Part shown: piece after piece, positions 1-11,217 of the stretch
How the letters are laid out: every line of letters starts with the position of its first letter
How positions within the stretch are numbered: the stretch's first letter is position 1
Source of the DNA: Elymus sibiricus
Taxonomy: Eukaryota > Streptophyta > Magnoliopsida > Poales > Poaceae
Assembly (NCBI GenBank): GCA_039707655.1
Contig: CM077664.1
Span: 201,742,195-201,806,194, forward strand
Reading direction: 5' to 3'
Length of the DNA stretch: 64,000 nt
The notes under the pieces: model-generated
Databases searched by the model: none
What the model was told of the DNA's origin: nothing
What the model saw: only the letters and a program-made list of their open reading frames with translations
Position numbers and translations under genes: made by a program

Positions 1-28
1 TGCAGAGTAAATAAAAACGGAGGGAGTA
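1..28. repeat. Stowaway-type MITE end, cut by the window edge
   Basis: The window opens on an A-rich stretch leading into the terminal motif CGGAGGGAG followed by TA, the right terminus and TA target site of Triticeae Stowaway (Tc1/Mariner) miniature elements. The rest lies outside the window. The same kind of end is seen near 52200. Confidence 0.6.
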
Positions 29-281
29 CTATCTTAGGGTTGACCGGTCACTGCCCGCGGACATGCCCGGGCAGTGGAAGAGGAAGGAGGAGAAGCGGGC
101 TGTGGAGTACACTAGCTGCAGCACGAGCTCCAAGGAACTACTAGTACTACATACACCCAGGCCTTTAGGTTGCGTGTAGATGACATGGCTACAACATGCA
201 GGCTGACAGCCTACCACTCCGCCTCACACATTTTTTTATATTTTTGCCACGCAAGATTTGCATGCAAGCATGTCACGCACG

Positions 282-448
282 AGAGAGTATCTGCTGTTAC
301 CGAGGCTTAGGTGGTACCATGATACGGGCTCCTGTGCATTTTTGCAAATGTTGCAGAGTTACCGGGAGCCGTTCGATCTTAGAATCTGATGGCCCAGAAG
401 CCCGTATCACGGTAGCACCTAAGCCTTGGTAGCACTAGATATTTTCCG
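282..448. mobile_element. Mutator-type MITE with 11-bp flanking direct repeat
   Basis: Two arms of about 45 bp (286-330 and 399-443) are inverted repeats of each other with a few mismatches; both carry the core GGCTTAGGTG. The element is flanked by the direct repeat TGTCACGCACG at 271-281 and 449-459. A long terminal inverted repeat plus a 9-11 bp target duplication fits the Mutator superfamily. There is no coding capacity; the element is about 167 bp. Superfamily assignment is inferred from target-site length. Confidence 0.7.
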
Positions 449-780
449 TGTCACGCACGTACTAGTAGTTGTCGAAGTCGTGCTCGAAAAAGGGCGACAA
501 GGTCCGCTAGTCCGCGTTGGTCGGTGCGCCCGGAAAACAAACCAACCCCAGTCACCGTAAATGTTGTGCGTGCTTTAATTACGGGAAGGTGGATGGACGC
601 GAACGTGCCGGACAACGAACCGCCCGCCGGCTCCCTGATCTCAAATATAAACCGCACTAGCGCACTACTGCTAATGCGCATCCGCAGAACATCCTTTCCG
701 AAGGGACGAAGCCCTGCGGTTACCATCTCCTCTCGTCTAAACCAGTTCCCAAAGGGAGAAGGCAGTTCGTCGCCATTGCT
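449..780. other. intergenic, upstream of the F-box/DUF295 pseudogene
   Basis: I see no gene, repeat or element here. The last part may hold the former promoter of the pseudogene that starts at 781; a TATA-like AAATATAAA lies near 643. Confidence 0.4.
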
Positions 781-2801
781 ATGGATTCCCAAGGCAGTGG
801 TGTTTCTCGTCCTCGTCGAGGTTGGGAGACCTTGGACGACGATGCTTTGGGGGAAATCGTAAGTCGCTCCAACTTCCTTACATCCGCAAGACTCAGTGGT
901 GCTTGCACCAAATATTTTAAGACGGTGCGTAAATATGCGTGGGAGAAGGCCATGCTAGTTGGTCTGCCATGCGTCCTTGAGGACGAGGATGTTTCCTGGG
1001 GGGTCTCTCCAGCGCGGCGTGGCCGTAGTTGCAAGTTGACGCCCCTTGAGACGCTGACGTTGAGGGGCACTCGGATTTTGTCCGATGAGAAGGTCAGTGA
1101 TGAGTTTGATCACGTAAATGTATTCTAAAGACTACTTCCATGTTCCATTTCATAATTACCCCGCTGCCCACTGTTGCACAGGTTAGGCTTGGTGCCAATG
1201 GAGATTGGCTTGCATACATACAGGAGGGTACCAACATCAATTTGCACAACATTCACATCGGTGAGACCGTTCCCGTTGAACCATTGTCCAGCATTGGGAT
1301 CGGCCATCCAATGGGGCACCTCCTGAATTGGTACAATGGAACCATGGTGAGTTTGAAGAAGACAGCAATCCCGGAAGCCCCGACAAGGTCATGCGGCAAC
1401 AAAGATTACTCTCTCATCGCGGTGTTCGATATCGCGATTGCTTTCACGAAACATCCTGCACATGGCGGTCAAAGCTAGACCATGCTGTCTGCGGCCGATT
1501 TGTTGTTGTACGAGTACGAAGACGCCGTGCTCCTTTTAAACTGCATCTTCGCGGTGACAAACCAGGGGACTTGTTTCGTATGGGACACATCCTACGGTAT
1601 ACTCCCTCTCTTTCGGTTTAATATGTTTAGTTTTTTCGTTTTATAAGTTTCAAATTTATTGCTCCACATCACATGTTCAGATTTCAAGGTGCATTAAATC
1701 ATTGCATGCAGGGAAAAGTCATCCCCCGATCAAAATCAGATCGCCGATCGTGGATGTGCACGGGCCATTCGGTCTCACTTGGAACCTTGTAACTGACGAC
1801 ACCTAGTTGGGACGTACTATTAGCAGTCGTTACCCATGGTACCATTGAAGGGCAGCAAGGTGCGACGATCTATCATGATCGGACCCTGATCATGTACCCA
1901 GGTAATCCATTATCTCTGATCTAAGACTAGTAGAGCCAGGAGCTAGAGTATACTATCTTATTGCCATGTCATCTTATAACATTTCAGTACATGTCTCGTT
2001 ATACTCCATGAGGAGTAGTTCTTTTCTTTTTTTGATTGATTGGGATAGTCATCGACGCAACATTATAATACAAGTTATAATTAGCAATTTCAATTCCGCA
2101 ATGTACTGGCTAGTAAGCCTGAATCCCATCTAATAAAAAAAGTACTACTACTACTAGGACTCCTCCTACTTTAATTAATATACATCGCCCACGTCACACT
2201 CTCAAATTGTTTCTTCTAGCCCGTGTCGCAGCTGGCTCTAATCTACTCCTACTAGACTTCTTCCCTTCCCTATCATAGAAATAAGCAAATATAGAATATA
2301 TTATTTTAATCCTTATCCTCTGCTTACATCACCTTATTGTGCTTGCTGCATAACATTTATCCTGCATGGACCTTGACCATGCCCGTCACCATGTGTCCAG
2401 GTTTGAGATGCCAGGTGTACTAGATGAACGGCTGCGTGTTCGACCCCCGTGATGCTACTTGGGCGCGGAGGAACACACTTGGAGAGTACTCGGTTTTCAT
2501 TGGGAACAGCTACCCCATAGTGAAAACAATGCCACCTTCCGTGCACGACGCCGACGGCCTGCCGTTCATGAAGAGTGGGTGCGTTTTCATTGCGCACCGC
2601 CGGATTAATATCTTGAACGCCCATATCCCTGACTTATGCCGCTTCAGCTTGGATGAGTCTCCATCGTGGGGAGCCACACTAAAAAGCTGCGATGATATGT
2701 ATTCCCGTTGCCCTCCGTTATGGATCGTGCCATCTATGAAGAACACCTGGGACTGGAACTGCGAAACAGACATGTACCCAGGCACCTACGAACCTGAGTA
2801 A
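781..2801 (+). pseudogene. broken F-box / DUF295 (KIB1-4 beta-propeller) gene
   Basis: An ATG at 781 opens an F-box-like segment (WETLDDDALGEIV, then ACTKYFKTVRKYA), running to a stop at 1128. A second block from about 1182 (after an acceptor-like TTGCACAG) carries GDWLAYIQEG and KDYSLIAVFDIAIAFTK, which resemble the propeller of the plant DUF295 family. That frame stops near 1476, but the neighbouring frame continues directly with YEDAVLLLN and CFVWDTSYG, showing a frameshift near 1480. The C-terminal part lies at 2424-2801 (GEYSVFIGNSYPI, KSGCVFIAHRRI), ending in TAA. Between 1620 and 2420 the reading is degraded. The family normally comprises single proteins of about 400 residues, sometimes substrate adaptors of SCF ubiquitin ligases. 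I infer a pseudogene; an unusual splicing pattern is less likely. Confidence 0.6.
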
Positions 2802-4860
2802 TGTACCGCAGTAAATATAGGTGAAGTAGCCAGGCACAAATAGTATGAACCTGCGTGGCATGTTGGCATTTGTCTTTTAGCACTTACTAGCACTAAATAT
2901 TACGTGCAATGCATGTTGATATTATGATGTACGTGCCTAAGTACTCTACTATATTAATTGCAGGCACATACTCCGTATTAGGTTGGATATTTGTTTACGT
3001 ATATGGTTCGAGACCTTCCAACTAGATGTGTCTGTCTCTCCGGGTCACACTTTGTATCGTTATGTACTACGTGTGGTCTCCGACCCTACAACTACACAGT
3101 CAAATCACCCTCAAAGAAAAACCGGACGGTCATATCACCTGTGCTGCCGTGTTTCGCGCTCCTCCCTCGTAGAGTGGAGACGCTTGCTTCCATAAAAATG
3201 GAAGAAGTGGAGACGCCCTCCCACGCTGTTCCTGTCCTCGTCCTTTCGCTGACGTGTGGGACATCCAGCATGTGCCAAGCAGCAATTTATCCCCGTATCT
3301 TGATCTCTAGGCTACGTGCCGGACTTAAGACAAGTTTGCCGTATGAAGCACTGCACACCAAGCAGTAGGCGTGGTGAGCAATCTTCAAATCATCAAGTCA
3401 TTAAATAAAAACAGTATATGAACCACTGCACATGCAAGTTCACTGGGCTGCCGTGTTTCGCACTCCTCCGTCGTAACAATAGAAACGCTAAAAATAAGAA
3501 ATAAATATAACAGCAGCGACACTCTACCGCGCGGTTTCCTTGCTTCTCCTCCATAGCGGGTAGAATACTTTCGTTCGCCAACATGTGGGACATCCACCAT
3601 TTGGGTCCACTTGCCATGCACCAAAATTATAGTGCATCACACAGAACTGCAGGGGAGACTCACCCGGTCGTAGCACCGCAGTAATAATGACTAATGAGCC
3701 GTCAAATCACAAGGCCCCACCTATCCAACTGTAAGTTGCTCAGACAAAGCAACCATCATTTCACTCTTTGTTGAATCCGCTTCTTCTAGAAAGCTACTGT
3801 AGCATCAATACCGCTAGCACACGCCAAGACTGGACGACACTGTGGCAGCACAGGATATGAACATGGTCCGTGACGTGAAGGGAGGATGGTTCCAGAAAAT
3901 AATATTCGCTCACTCGTCTTTTCTAACTGGGTTTTGCATCGATCGTTCGTATGAAGGTGCTAAACCAAGTGTTGCACTTACAAGTTCAAAACGAGAAAGT
4001 GGACCACTCACGGCACGCATTTCGCGTTCGGCCCGTCGCTCAACGCGCTTCCTCACGGCATATCACTGACACATGGGAACGTATGTGAGCAAACCGACTA
4101 GGCCAAACTAGCCTGCCTAACGCGCGGGAAAGCCCCGCGCTCGTCTTTTCTATCTGGATTTCTACCAATCGATCACAAGAGCAAGCGAAAGATAATGTTA
4201 CACTTTACAAGTTCAAAAGGAAAAGGTGGCACACTTAAAGCACGCCTATCGCATTCGCGTCACACCCCCACGGTCGGTCTGGCACGCCGCTCACCAAAGG
4301 GAACACGCACGCATTTCTTGCATTTTCAGTGACATGTGGGACTGCAATTGAATAAACCGACGATACCCAAAATCTAATCGCCCGCTGAGTGCCGGCTAAA
4401 AAAAGAGAGACGAGGAGGGAGAAGAGGGAGAAGAGATCGCCCGGCAGCCGCGCATGGACTCCTAGAAATATGGTGATAATGTGAGGTGGGCCATGTTTTA
4501 ATAAAGTCGGAGCACTCCTTTGTACTGCTTGCAGAGTTGATTTGACGCATGCCCAGATTTGACAGAAATGTATTAGTATAAAATGCACCGTTTGAAAGTT
4601 TTTGTACGCCAATGTTCTAGGATTCGTACGTTTCTATATGATTTTGTTGCCGACTAAAAAGAAATGGAGGGCCTTTCTCTCTCTCGGGTCTCTCTTCATC
4701 CCACAACCCCTCTCTAACATACGTACACACACACACACACTCTCTAGGCACTGCAAAAGTACTACTTGTTCACGCTTCCTCCAAAAGATCGACGGCCAAA
4801 CCTATTTGTATATTTGCAAAGTGGAGAGGCCACTTGCTATAATTTTACAAAGCCAACTAA
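2802..4860. other. intergenic, no recognised gene
   Basis: No ORF here resembles a protein family. Two related stretches near 3120-3260 and 3440-3620 share a CTGCCGTGTTTCGC motif, suggesting an old duplication. A short (AC)n tract lies at 4727-4741. Confidence 0.4.
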
Positions 4861-4904
4861 AGTGGTCCTAGTCATATTTTTGTCTCAATGACCGGTGGGC
4901 CATG

Positions 4905-5125
4905 TATGCCGCGCGCGTGTGTGTGCTGTGTACGTGTGATGTGTGCGCGTGTTCGTGTGCTGTGTGTATTTTTTTTGCATGCCGCATGTGTGCTGTGTTG
5001 TATACTTTTTTTTATTGCATGGATTTTTTTTCGTGGAGTGTGTACGTGTATGTGTACACGTGTGTGTTGTGTGTGTATGTGACGTGTACGGTGGCGAGTT
5101 GTGGTAGTATATGTATTCATGTACG
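4905..5125. repeat. TG-rich degenerate microsatellite
   Basis: An irregular run of TG, TGTG and ACGTGT units with T-runs dominates this stretch. Open frames on both strands here consist only of Thr/His or Cys/Val dipeptide repeats and are artefacts of composition. Confidence 0.75.
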
Positions 5126-5189
5126 TAAGCTAGTGTGTAGTGTGTATGGCAAACTATCCCCACATGTCATTGTGTGTTTTGTACAAATA

Positions 5190-5294
5190 TAGCAATCCAA
5201 TATACAAAGGCTGAGAAAGCAAAAAACATGTTGGCTTTGTAAACCTTTCTCTCCTCTTGCTATAACAAGTTTTTAGCAATCCAATATACAAAGG
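5190..5294. repeat. 20-bp direct repeat flanking an 65-bp spacer
   Basis: The motif AGCAATCCAATATACAAAGG is present at about 5190-5209 and again at 5275-5294. The spacer includes TTGGCTTTGTAAA, the reverse complement of a motif at about 4849. The right copy is followed by TGTTGGAGATGCTC, a sequence often found at ends of plant miniature DNA elements. It may be a footprint of a small element; the class is uncertain. Confidence 0.35.
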
Positions 5295-5805
5295 GTGTTG
5301 GAGATGCTCTTGGTGTAGAACGAGCTGATCAGCCCCAACGTTTCTCTTCGCTCAGTGTTTGCAAGTAGTAGTATAGCTCGCAAAGTAGCTAGCCTACTAA
5401 CACAGCGCGGATTTAGACAAGGTTTGACACCAACAATCATCAAACAAGCCCTGCTTATATGATAGACAGTGCAAACATACGTCTCGGCATGCCATATATT
5501 ACATCAAAAGCTGGTGAGGATACATCTGTTTCCATAACTCGGAGAGGGTTCGGATGATTCACTAACAAACAAAAGTATCAAGTACCGCCCACATAGACCC
5601 TACAGGGTTTGATAACACGCATCTGGTAATTAAACACAATGCAAACTACGTTGAAAGATTAGCCCGACCAACTATTTCGTGTCATCGATCTCTGGGGCAA
5701 TGTCCACAGGACGGACCGCGGCATGGGAATCATCAAGGACGTCCACCGGCAGCTGCACAACCCTAACATATTAGCAAGCACATTGCAAATAATCAAAGAC
5801 CACAA
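5295..5805. other. intergenic, no recognised feature
   Basis: I see no gene-like ORF, tandem repeat or inverted repeat that can be supported in this stretch. Confidence 0.35.
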
Positions 5806-6207
5806 TTATGGTAAGCCAATATTTTTTTTTACCTTGGGCAGCTCACCGGGGGATCCCATCCCTCCGGGGGCCATCGTCTTGCCAGGGGAACACTGCTCCT
5901 TGACGGCGACTATCTCCTCAAACCCGGCCTTGAGCCTCTCATAGGTGGCCATTAGGGTTTCTGGGGTAGGCACGGTTCGGGCCTTGCTGTTGTTGGAGCT
6001 CTCTGTGTTCAGGAGTTCGTCCGCCAACGTCGTCAACTCTTTGGCTAGTGCTTGTTTCTTGGAGATCTTCGTCTCCATGGGTTTGCCCGCCAACATCGCC
6101 AACTCGTTGGCCGGTGCTCGCTTCCTGGAGATCTCTATCTCGAGTGGGTTGTCTGCCGGCAACTCTTTGCATAGTGCTCCAGGATCCATGAATAAACTGA
6201 CAAACAA
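5806..6207 (-). CDS. hypothetical ORF with an internal duplicated helical segment
   Basis: The 133-residue frame reads on the minus strand. I do not recognise a family. It holds two related segments of about 24 residues in tandem: ADNPLEIEISRKRAPANEL followed by AGKPMETKISKKQALAKEL, then ADELLNTESSNN. Both are charged and probably helical. A Pro/Gly-rich C-terminal part follows (PGGMGSPGELPK). No start-site signal or splice pattern settles whether it is a gene, an exon or transposon debris; the neighbourhood is repeat-rich, so debris is plausible. Confidence 0.25.
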   Translation of the reverse strand: MFVSLFMDPGALCKELPADNPLEIEISRKRAPANELAMLAGKPMETKISKKQALAKELTTLADELLNTESSNNSKARTVPTPETLMATYERLKAGFEEIVAVKEQCSPGKTMAPGGMGSPGELPKVKKNIGLP

Positions 6208-7080
6208 AAAGGAATCGAAAGGAAACCATAATCACAATGACAACGGAAAAAGAATAGGCAGTGAGGATCGGTCGGTGCTTCGCAAAAGAAAAATCTTGGA
6301 AAGAAAATAGAGCAGCATCACTGATTCGCTCACCTTTCCTTCGTCGGTGGAGAAGAAAAATGGCAGAAGTGAGTAGCCTGGAGTGTGGTTTTCTTCAAGA
6401 TAGAGGGGAGAAAGGGATTGAGCGAGCGTTCCGGTGAAATGATGGTTGCTTTGTCCGTCCAACCTACCAGGCCACTTTACTACTGCTGGTAAAGGTATGG
6501 GTTTTGTGATATGACGGGTCATGACTGCCACACCGGGGTGACTGGTGAGTCTAGCATGTAGCACCTCGCTGTGATTTGGTGGACGGCACTCGGGCCCGGA
6601 TGCTTGATGGCCCGCATGCCCATGAAACAATGGAATAGAGCGGCTTGTCATAGAAACAGTTTCGACGACCGAGGGGCTACCAAGCGGTCAAGCGTGTCTA
6701 CCGTTAGACTGGCCATAGTGGGAGTAGTCCCCTCATATTTTGTGTTATATTTTGACCATAAATTTTAACTAATAAAATATAAATTGTATGTAGCAAATCC
6801 AATACTCCATAAAACTAGGAATCCAACAATATAATTTTTGGTGACATGCATTAAAAGTTTGCTACTTACTATATATGTGGTCAAACTGTACATAGAAAAT
6901 ATAAATAATATTGCATGTTGGTGCAGCCCACGTTTCCAATAATTTGAGCCGTGGGCTTGTTCATAAAATATATATGTGTTTGTTCACTTAATGGAGGGTC
7001 GAGTACCACATGTGAACGTTACAAAGTGTGACCTGGCACGTACACAATTTTAAACGATTGTTTTTATGGAGTGAAAGAAG
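6208..7080. other. intergenic, AT-rich
   Basis: No gene seen. The 6720-7070 part is strongly AT-rich and may act as upstream region of the locus that starts near 7100. Confidence 0.35.
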
Positions 7081-7094
7081 AAAACTACTCCACT

Positions 7095-7110
7095 ATATGT
7101 ATATATAGGC
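7095..7110 (+). promoter_or_regulatory. candidate core promoter (TATA box) of a noncoding-looking locus
   Basis: A TATATGTATATATAGG stretch is followed about 25-30 bases later by CT-rich leader-like sequence (near 7140-7200), the usual layout of a grass core promoter. No long ORF follows, so the transcript, if any, would be noncoding or its coding part is not recognisable. Confidence 0.35.
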
Positions 7111-8241
7111 AGGAGCTCCGCGCTTGCTTGCTAGGGTTGCTCTCTTCACACACTCTCATCTCCAGATATAGCAAGATAGTGGTGGTCACTCTCTCTCTGT
7201 GCTCACCGCTGGTCACATATCCAGACGCATCCCCTCCGCCGGGGAAGGGGAGGAGGTGCAGCGTTTAGGCCGTCGTCGACGGCGAGGGAGGAGTCCCACT
7301 GCCGGCCGCACCGTTATCTCTGACCGAGCGCCGGCGCCAGAGGTCCTCCTATCCCTTCGTCGCTGCCGTAGTGTTGGCGGATCCGGCCTCCCGCCCCCCA
7401 CCTAGCCACACCCCGACGACCTTCTGGTATATCTTCCTTCGAAACCGGCCTTGCTCTACTGCCCCAGCTCCCCACGTCGCCATGTGCATCATTTTCTACC
7501 TCTGAGCCCCCCCACGTAGCTAGGCTCGATCGGCTGGTCCAACGCCACCTAATTTTTTTTCTATTATTAGAGGTAAAGCTACTTCATGCAGTCGAATCTT
7601 GTACTTGGTTCAAACAGGAAAGAAAGGGGGGAAAAGATGTAGTATGTATATAGGACTTGGTTCAAACAGGAAAGAAAGGGGGTGAAATTAGTAGAGACTG
7701 GCTATCCAACCGGTCTGTTGGTCAAAAAGGGAAATATAGGGGAAACATTGTATACACTGGATAAGCAACCAATATCTTGGTTGAAAAAGGAAAGAAAGTG
7801 GGGCTGGGTGTGACAAGGCACTAGAGTATGACCAGGACTAGATTTGCTATCCACACATAGGAATAGGTTGCTAAAGAGAATAAAAATGGGACCAACCCAG
7901 ATATGTTGCTTGGATGTTTGTTTCTCTTGGGGCAACAAACTCTGCATCACCACTTTATGCCTCGGTTGAGGTACATGGTGCTGGTGCACCCACTGTCCCA
8001 TGCCCTTATAGCAACTATTTAGCTGTTCTTAATCTAATGACCCTGGTAAAATGAAGCCATGCCACTGTTATTAGTCATTACAAGTTTAACCAATTGTTAT
8101 TGCCAATAATTAGTAATTGTTTGAGACTCTGATTATTTCCTCTGTAGCTTTTTGTGCAAATAGGGATATCCATTTCACCTCATTTCTTTTGGGACCTTTT
8201 GGTGTACTACACAAAACACTTCTTAAAAGAAGCGAGAAGTG

Positions 8242-8307
8242 CTTTGTGCAGTTGAACTAAAATGTCACACCAGAACTGTTGGTCGATTTCAGTGGAACTG
8301 CACAAAG
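8242..8307. other. 23-bp imperfect hairpin containing the recurring motif
   Basis: The arm at 8242-8264 (CTTTGTGCAGTTGAACTAAA) pairs with 8285-8307, which contains AGTGGAACTGCACAAAG; a few mismatches and a 20-nt loop separate them. The right arm is the motif that recurs downstream in this locus. The geometry is short for a plant miRNA precursor. Confidence 0.5.
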
Positions 8308-8582
8308 GGAGATCTGTGTTCCAATCCTCATCATCCATATTGGCACCATAACCTTCCCTTAGGTAAGAATGATATTTAGCGCATCTGTTCACCTCTATTT
8401 TGCTACGGTCATGAGAAAATAATGCTATTGTTTATTAGTATACTTGTACCCCCTCACTTACAAAACCAAATCTGACATTGAAGGCCAATCATGTCCTTGG
8501 TTTCACCAATTGGTGAGGAGAAAGGGAAACACACCAAGAAGACGAAGACAAAGAAGAAGGAGGAAATGAAGAAGGATCACTC

Positions 8583-8848
8583 TGTTATGTGGCTGCTAGA
8601 GGGAGGGCGCGAGAGGGCCGGCCGGGGGCCTTTTGCCCACGGCCGGTGGCAAGAGGGAAGGGATTTCCTTCTTAATTCTTGCTTGATTAGATTGATACAT
8701 CTCCTCTCTTTATATAGAGAGGTTTACTTGACTCCCAAGCAAGGCTTACTTGACCCCTAAGCAAGCGACCCTTATCTCTAATTAACCCTAAGACTAACGG
8801 GCTATACCGCCAGCCCAGGCCCATTAGGCCTATTACGTACTCTAACAC
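8583..8848 (-). repeat. intact LTR (3' LTR in element orientation)
   Basis: It is 266 bp with terminal inverted TGTTA/TAACA. A TATA box (CTCTATATAAAGAGAG on the minus strand) lies near 8709-8724 inside a small palindrome, the expected LTR promoter. Its sequence is nearly identical to the two separated pieces at 10391-10493 and 11222-11381. Confidence 0.85.
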
Positions 8849-10363
8849 TACACCCCACCTGGACATGCAGCTTGTCCTCGAGCTGCAGCCTACCCAACTT
8901 ATAACCATGACTCGACGCAACACAAACCTAACACCTAAAAACAAGCCTTTTACATCTCGGCTTGTTTTATTACTCTCAACCTGAAATGGACTGGGACGCT
9001 TTATTTTGGACTCCTTAACAAAAAGTGGACACCCTCCGCACATTGGACGTGCACGTGTACAGCCACCTGGATCCCATGAACACCATCTGGACGAAAGGAG
9101 TGCATGTGTATGGCCACCTGGAAGTGGTCGCAAGAGCGACCAGCGGAGGCGCCCTCGCGGCGGCCGGCGGCGGAATGCAGTGGTGTTACGCGGTGCGCTC
9201 CTGTCGGTGACACCATGCCTTATCCCCGCCGGACGGCTGTTGGTCCGCACCGCACAGAGAAGAGTGGAGTGCTTGCGATGGAGAATGACGAGGAGGGGTG
9301 CGCCCCCCCAACCGCCGATGTCGCAGACGTTGAGGTCGCTGCCCACGGGGAAAACAGCATGCCCGTTTGTGGGGGAAACCGCATGCCCAAGATCCACGAC
9401 GCAGCGGACGAGATCGAGGTCCTTCACGCAGCGAAGGGCAACTTGGAGGAGCGGCAGCTGCAGACCACGCATCTCCCGCACACGCCGACGCGCTAGGAGG
9501 CCGCGCGCAGCAGCCTGCAGCCTCACCGCCGCCTCGGACATGTCGCTGGACGGTTGCTTCATAAGGGACTTCTGTTGACGGATGGCGGCCGCCGCTTCTG
9601 GCATGGCAACACCTGGAGGCTGAGGGGGCACCCACTGGTGCTGAGGCGGCGGCGGCCTTTCCACAACGCCGCTGTTGTATGCCAGCGGCCACGGCTCCTC
9701 GGCGTGGAAATCAGGGGCCTTCCCGTTCTGGTGGTACGAGGGGGCATAGTTGTCCTGAGCCTGAGAGTATGATCCATCCTCGCTCAAGTAGGCGTTGGAT
9801 CCATAACCATGCTTGTGTTGTGCATGTTGCAGCATCTCCAATGCCTGCTTGCTCCCAGAAGGTCTATTATCCCCTCGCTGTACTGTCTGCTCAACATAAG
9901 ATCTTGAATATGATCCAGATGTAGGTTCAGTAGGTGCTGGCGGCTGCAGCTGCAGCGGGCCGAAGGGCGCGGCGGAGGCCGCCAGGAGCGGCGGCTGCCA
10001 CGACAGCCAGGGCTGCTGCTGCAGCGGCCCGGCGACCGCGGCGGAGGCCGCCAAAAGCGGCGGCTGCCACGGCAGCAAGGGCGGCCCGGTGGTGGCGGGT
10101 GGCGGCGGAAGCTGCAGCTGGGGCTGCAGCGACCCGGCGAATGCGGCGGAGGCCGCCAGGGCCGGCGGCTGCCACGGCAGCCATGACGGCCCGGTGGTGA
10201 CGGCGGCCGCCGGCGGCCCATAGGATCCGGCCAAGTAGAGCTGGATGTCCTGGACCGCCAGGGTTAGGTCACGCAGCACCCCGGTCATCTCCTCCGGTGT
10301 GAGGATAGGGGGCGACGTGGCAATCGGCGGCGGAAGTGTTGAGGAGGGCGGCGGCGAAGACAT
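8687..10363 (-). CDS. IQ-motif, Pro-rich ORF of the LTR element (copy A)
   Basis: The 558-residue frame starts at an ATG (10361-10363) about 20 bases after the primer-binding site, as expected for the first ORF of an LTR element. It begins MSSPPPSS, then has a predicted helix after LTPEEMT, a long Pro/Gln/Ala-rich stretch with repeated PSWLPWQPP-like units, and a clear calmodulin-binding IQ motif (RLQAAARGLLARRRVREM, around residue 285). After the IQ motif the frame stays open through the polypurine tract into the LTR, and that part may not be selected coding sequence. The IQ helix suggests binding to calmodulin or a similar EF-hand protein. It is not a gag protein I can recognise; a captured host exon is possible. 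Confidence 0.55.
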   Translation of the reverse strand: MSSPPPSSTLPPPIATSPPILTPEEMTGVLRDLTLAVQDIQLYLAGSYGPPAAAVTTGPSWLPWQPPALAASAAFAGSLQPQLQLPPPPATTGPPLLPWQPPLLAASAAVAGPLQQQPWLSWQPPLLAASAAPFGPLQLQPPAPTEPTSGSYSRSYVEQTVQRGDNRPSGSKQALEMLQHAQHKHGYGSNAYLSEDGSYSQAQDNYAPSYHQNGKAPDFHAEEPWPLAYNSGVVERPPPPQHQWVPPQPPGVAMPEAAAAIRQQKSLMKQPSSDMSEAAVRLQAAARGLLARRRVREMRGLQLPLLQVALRCVKDLDLVRCVVDLGHAVSPTNGHAVFPVGSDLNVCDIGGWGGAPLLVILHRKHSTLLCAVRTNSRPAGIRHGVTDRSAPRNTTAFRRRPPRGRLRWSLLRPLPGGHTHALLSSRWCSWDPGGCTRARPMCGGCPLFVKESKIKRPSPFQVESNKTSRDVKGLFLGVRFVLRRVMVISWVGCSSRTSCMSRWGVVLEYVIGLMGLGWRYSPLVLGLIRDKGRLLRGQVSLAWESSKPLYIKRGDVSI

Positions 10364-10403
10364 GATCGAACGAAGCTAGCTGATACCAAGTGTTATGGCG
10401 CTG

Positions 10404-11192
10404 CTAGAGGGAGGGCGCGAGAGGGCCGGCCGGGGGCCTTTTGCCCACGGCCGGTGGCAAGAGGGAAGGGATTTCCTTCTTAATTCTTGCTTGGATGCCC
10501 GCGGGGAAAACAGCATGCCCGTTTGTGGGGGAAACCGCATGCCCAAGATCCCCGACGCAGCGGACGAGATCGAGGTCCTTTGCGCAGCGAAGGGCAACTT
10601 GGAGGAGCGGCAGCGGCAGACCACGCATCTCCCGCACACGCCGACGCGCTAGGAGGCCGCGCGCAGCAGCCTGCAGCCTCACCGCCGCCGACACGTGGCG
10701 GGTAGCGATCCAAGACGGAAGCGGTGACGGCGACGGCTGGAACTTGATCTGCTGGATGGGAACGCCCTGGGACGGCGGCGGCGCTGAGGGGAACGAGGTC
10801 GGCGCAGTCCCGGCGTAGGGCATCCCATACTGGTACGAGATGACCGGCGCCGTGGTCGCGGTCGAGGGCGGCGGCGGCGGGGGTAGCTGCTGTTGGTGTG
10901 GCGGCGGAGGAGGTGGCTGCTGGGGATGCAGCTGGGGCGCATAGGGCCCGACGAGGAAGGCCCTGATGCCCGCCACGGCCTGCCGTAATTCCAGGATTGC
11001 GGCTGTCATCTGTTCCGGGTTGAGGACAAAGGCGGACGGCGCCGGGGCAGAGGGTGCAATCGCCCCTGAGGACGCCAGCACGCCCAATGCCGGCGCGCCT
11101 GCTGTGTGGGGCAGCAGCGTCGATGAAGACGCTGGTGGCGGCGGGTAGGTGTGCGGCGGCGGGTGGGAGGAACTCGGTGGAGGGCTGGACAT
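10404..11192 (-). CDS. IQ-motif, Pro-rich ORF of the LTR element (copy B)
   Basis: The start is taken at the ATG 11190-11192, which follows a second primer-site-like TGGTATCAGC just as in copy A; an upstream in-frame ATG lies in the LTR and is not credible. It opens MSSPPPSSSHPPP, shares the helix after LNPEQMT, has a different Pro/Gln-rich middle, and then the same IQ motif and downstream PLLQVALRCAKDLDLVRCV. About 40 residues before the end it runs into LTR sequence and stops there. The N-terminal helix and IQ module are conserved with copy A while the middle has been exchanged. Confidence 0.5.
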   Translation of the reverse strand: MSSPPPSSSHPPPHTYPPPPASSSTLLPHTAGAPALGVLASSGAIAPSAPAPSAFVLNPEQMTAAILELRQAVAGIRAFLVGPYAPQLHPQQPPPPPPHQQQLPPPPPPSTATTAPVISYQYGMPYAGTAPTSFPSAPPPSQGVPIQQIKFQPSPSPLPSWIATRHVSAAVRLQAAARGLLARRRVREMRGLPLPLLQVALRCAKDLDLVRCVGDLGHAVSPTNGHAVFPAGIQARIKKEIPSLLPPAVGKRPPAGPLAPSL

Positions 11193-11217
11193 GATCGAAC
11201 CCGGGAAAGCTGATACC
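10494..11217 (-). repeat. second internal segment lodged inside the right LTR
   Basis: This 724-bp block (primer site, ORF B) separates the two halves of the right LTR. Its left part, 10494-10685, matches 9340-9535 of internal region A almost base for base. The arrangement looks like a template switch between two related element RNAs during reverse transcription, or a later recombination. Confidence 0.65.

Noticed and set aside
4872..5163. Thr/His-rich frames on both strands
   Set aside because: They are translations of the TG/AC microsatellite.
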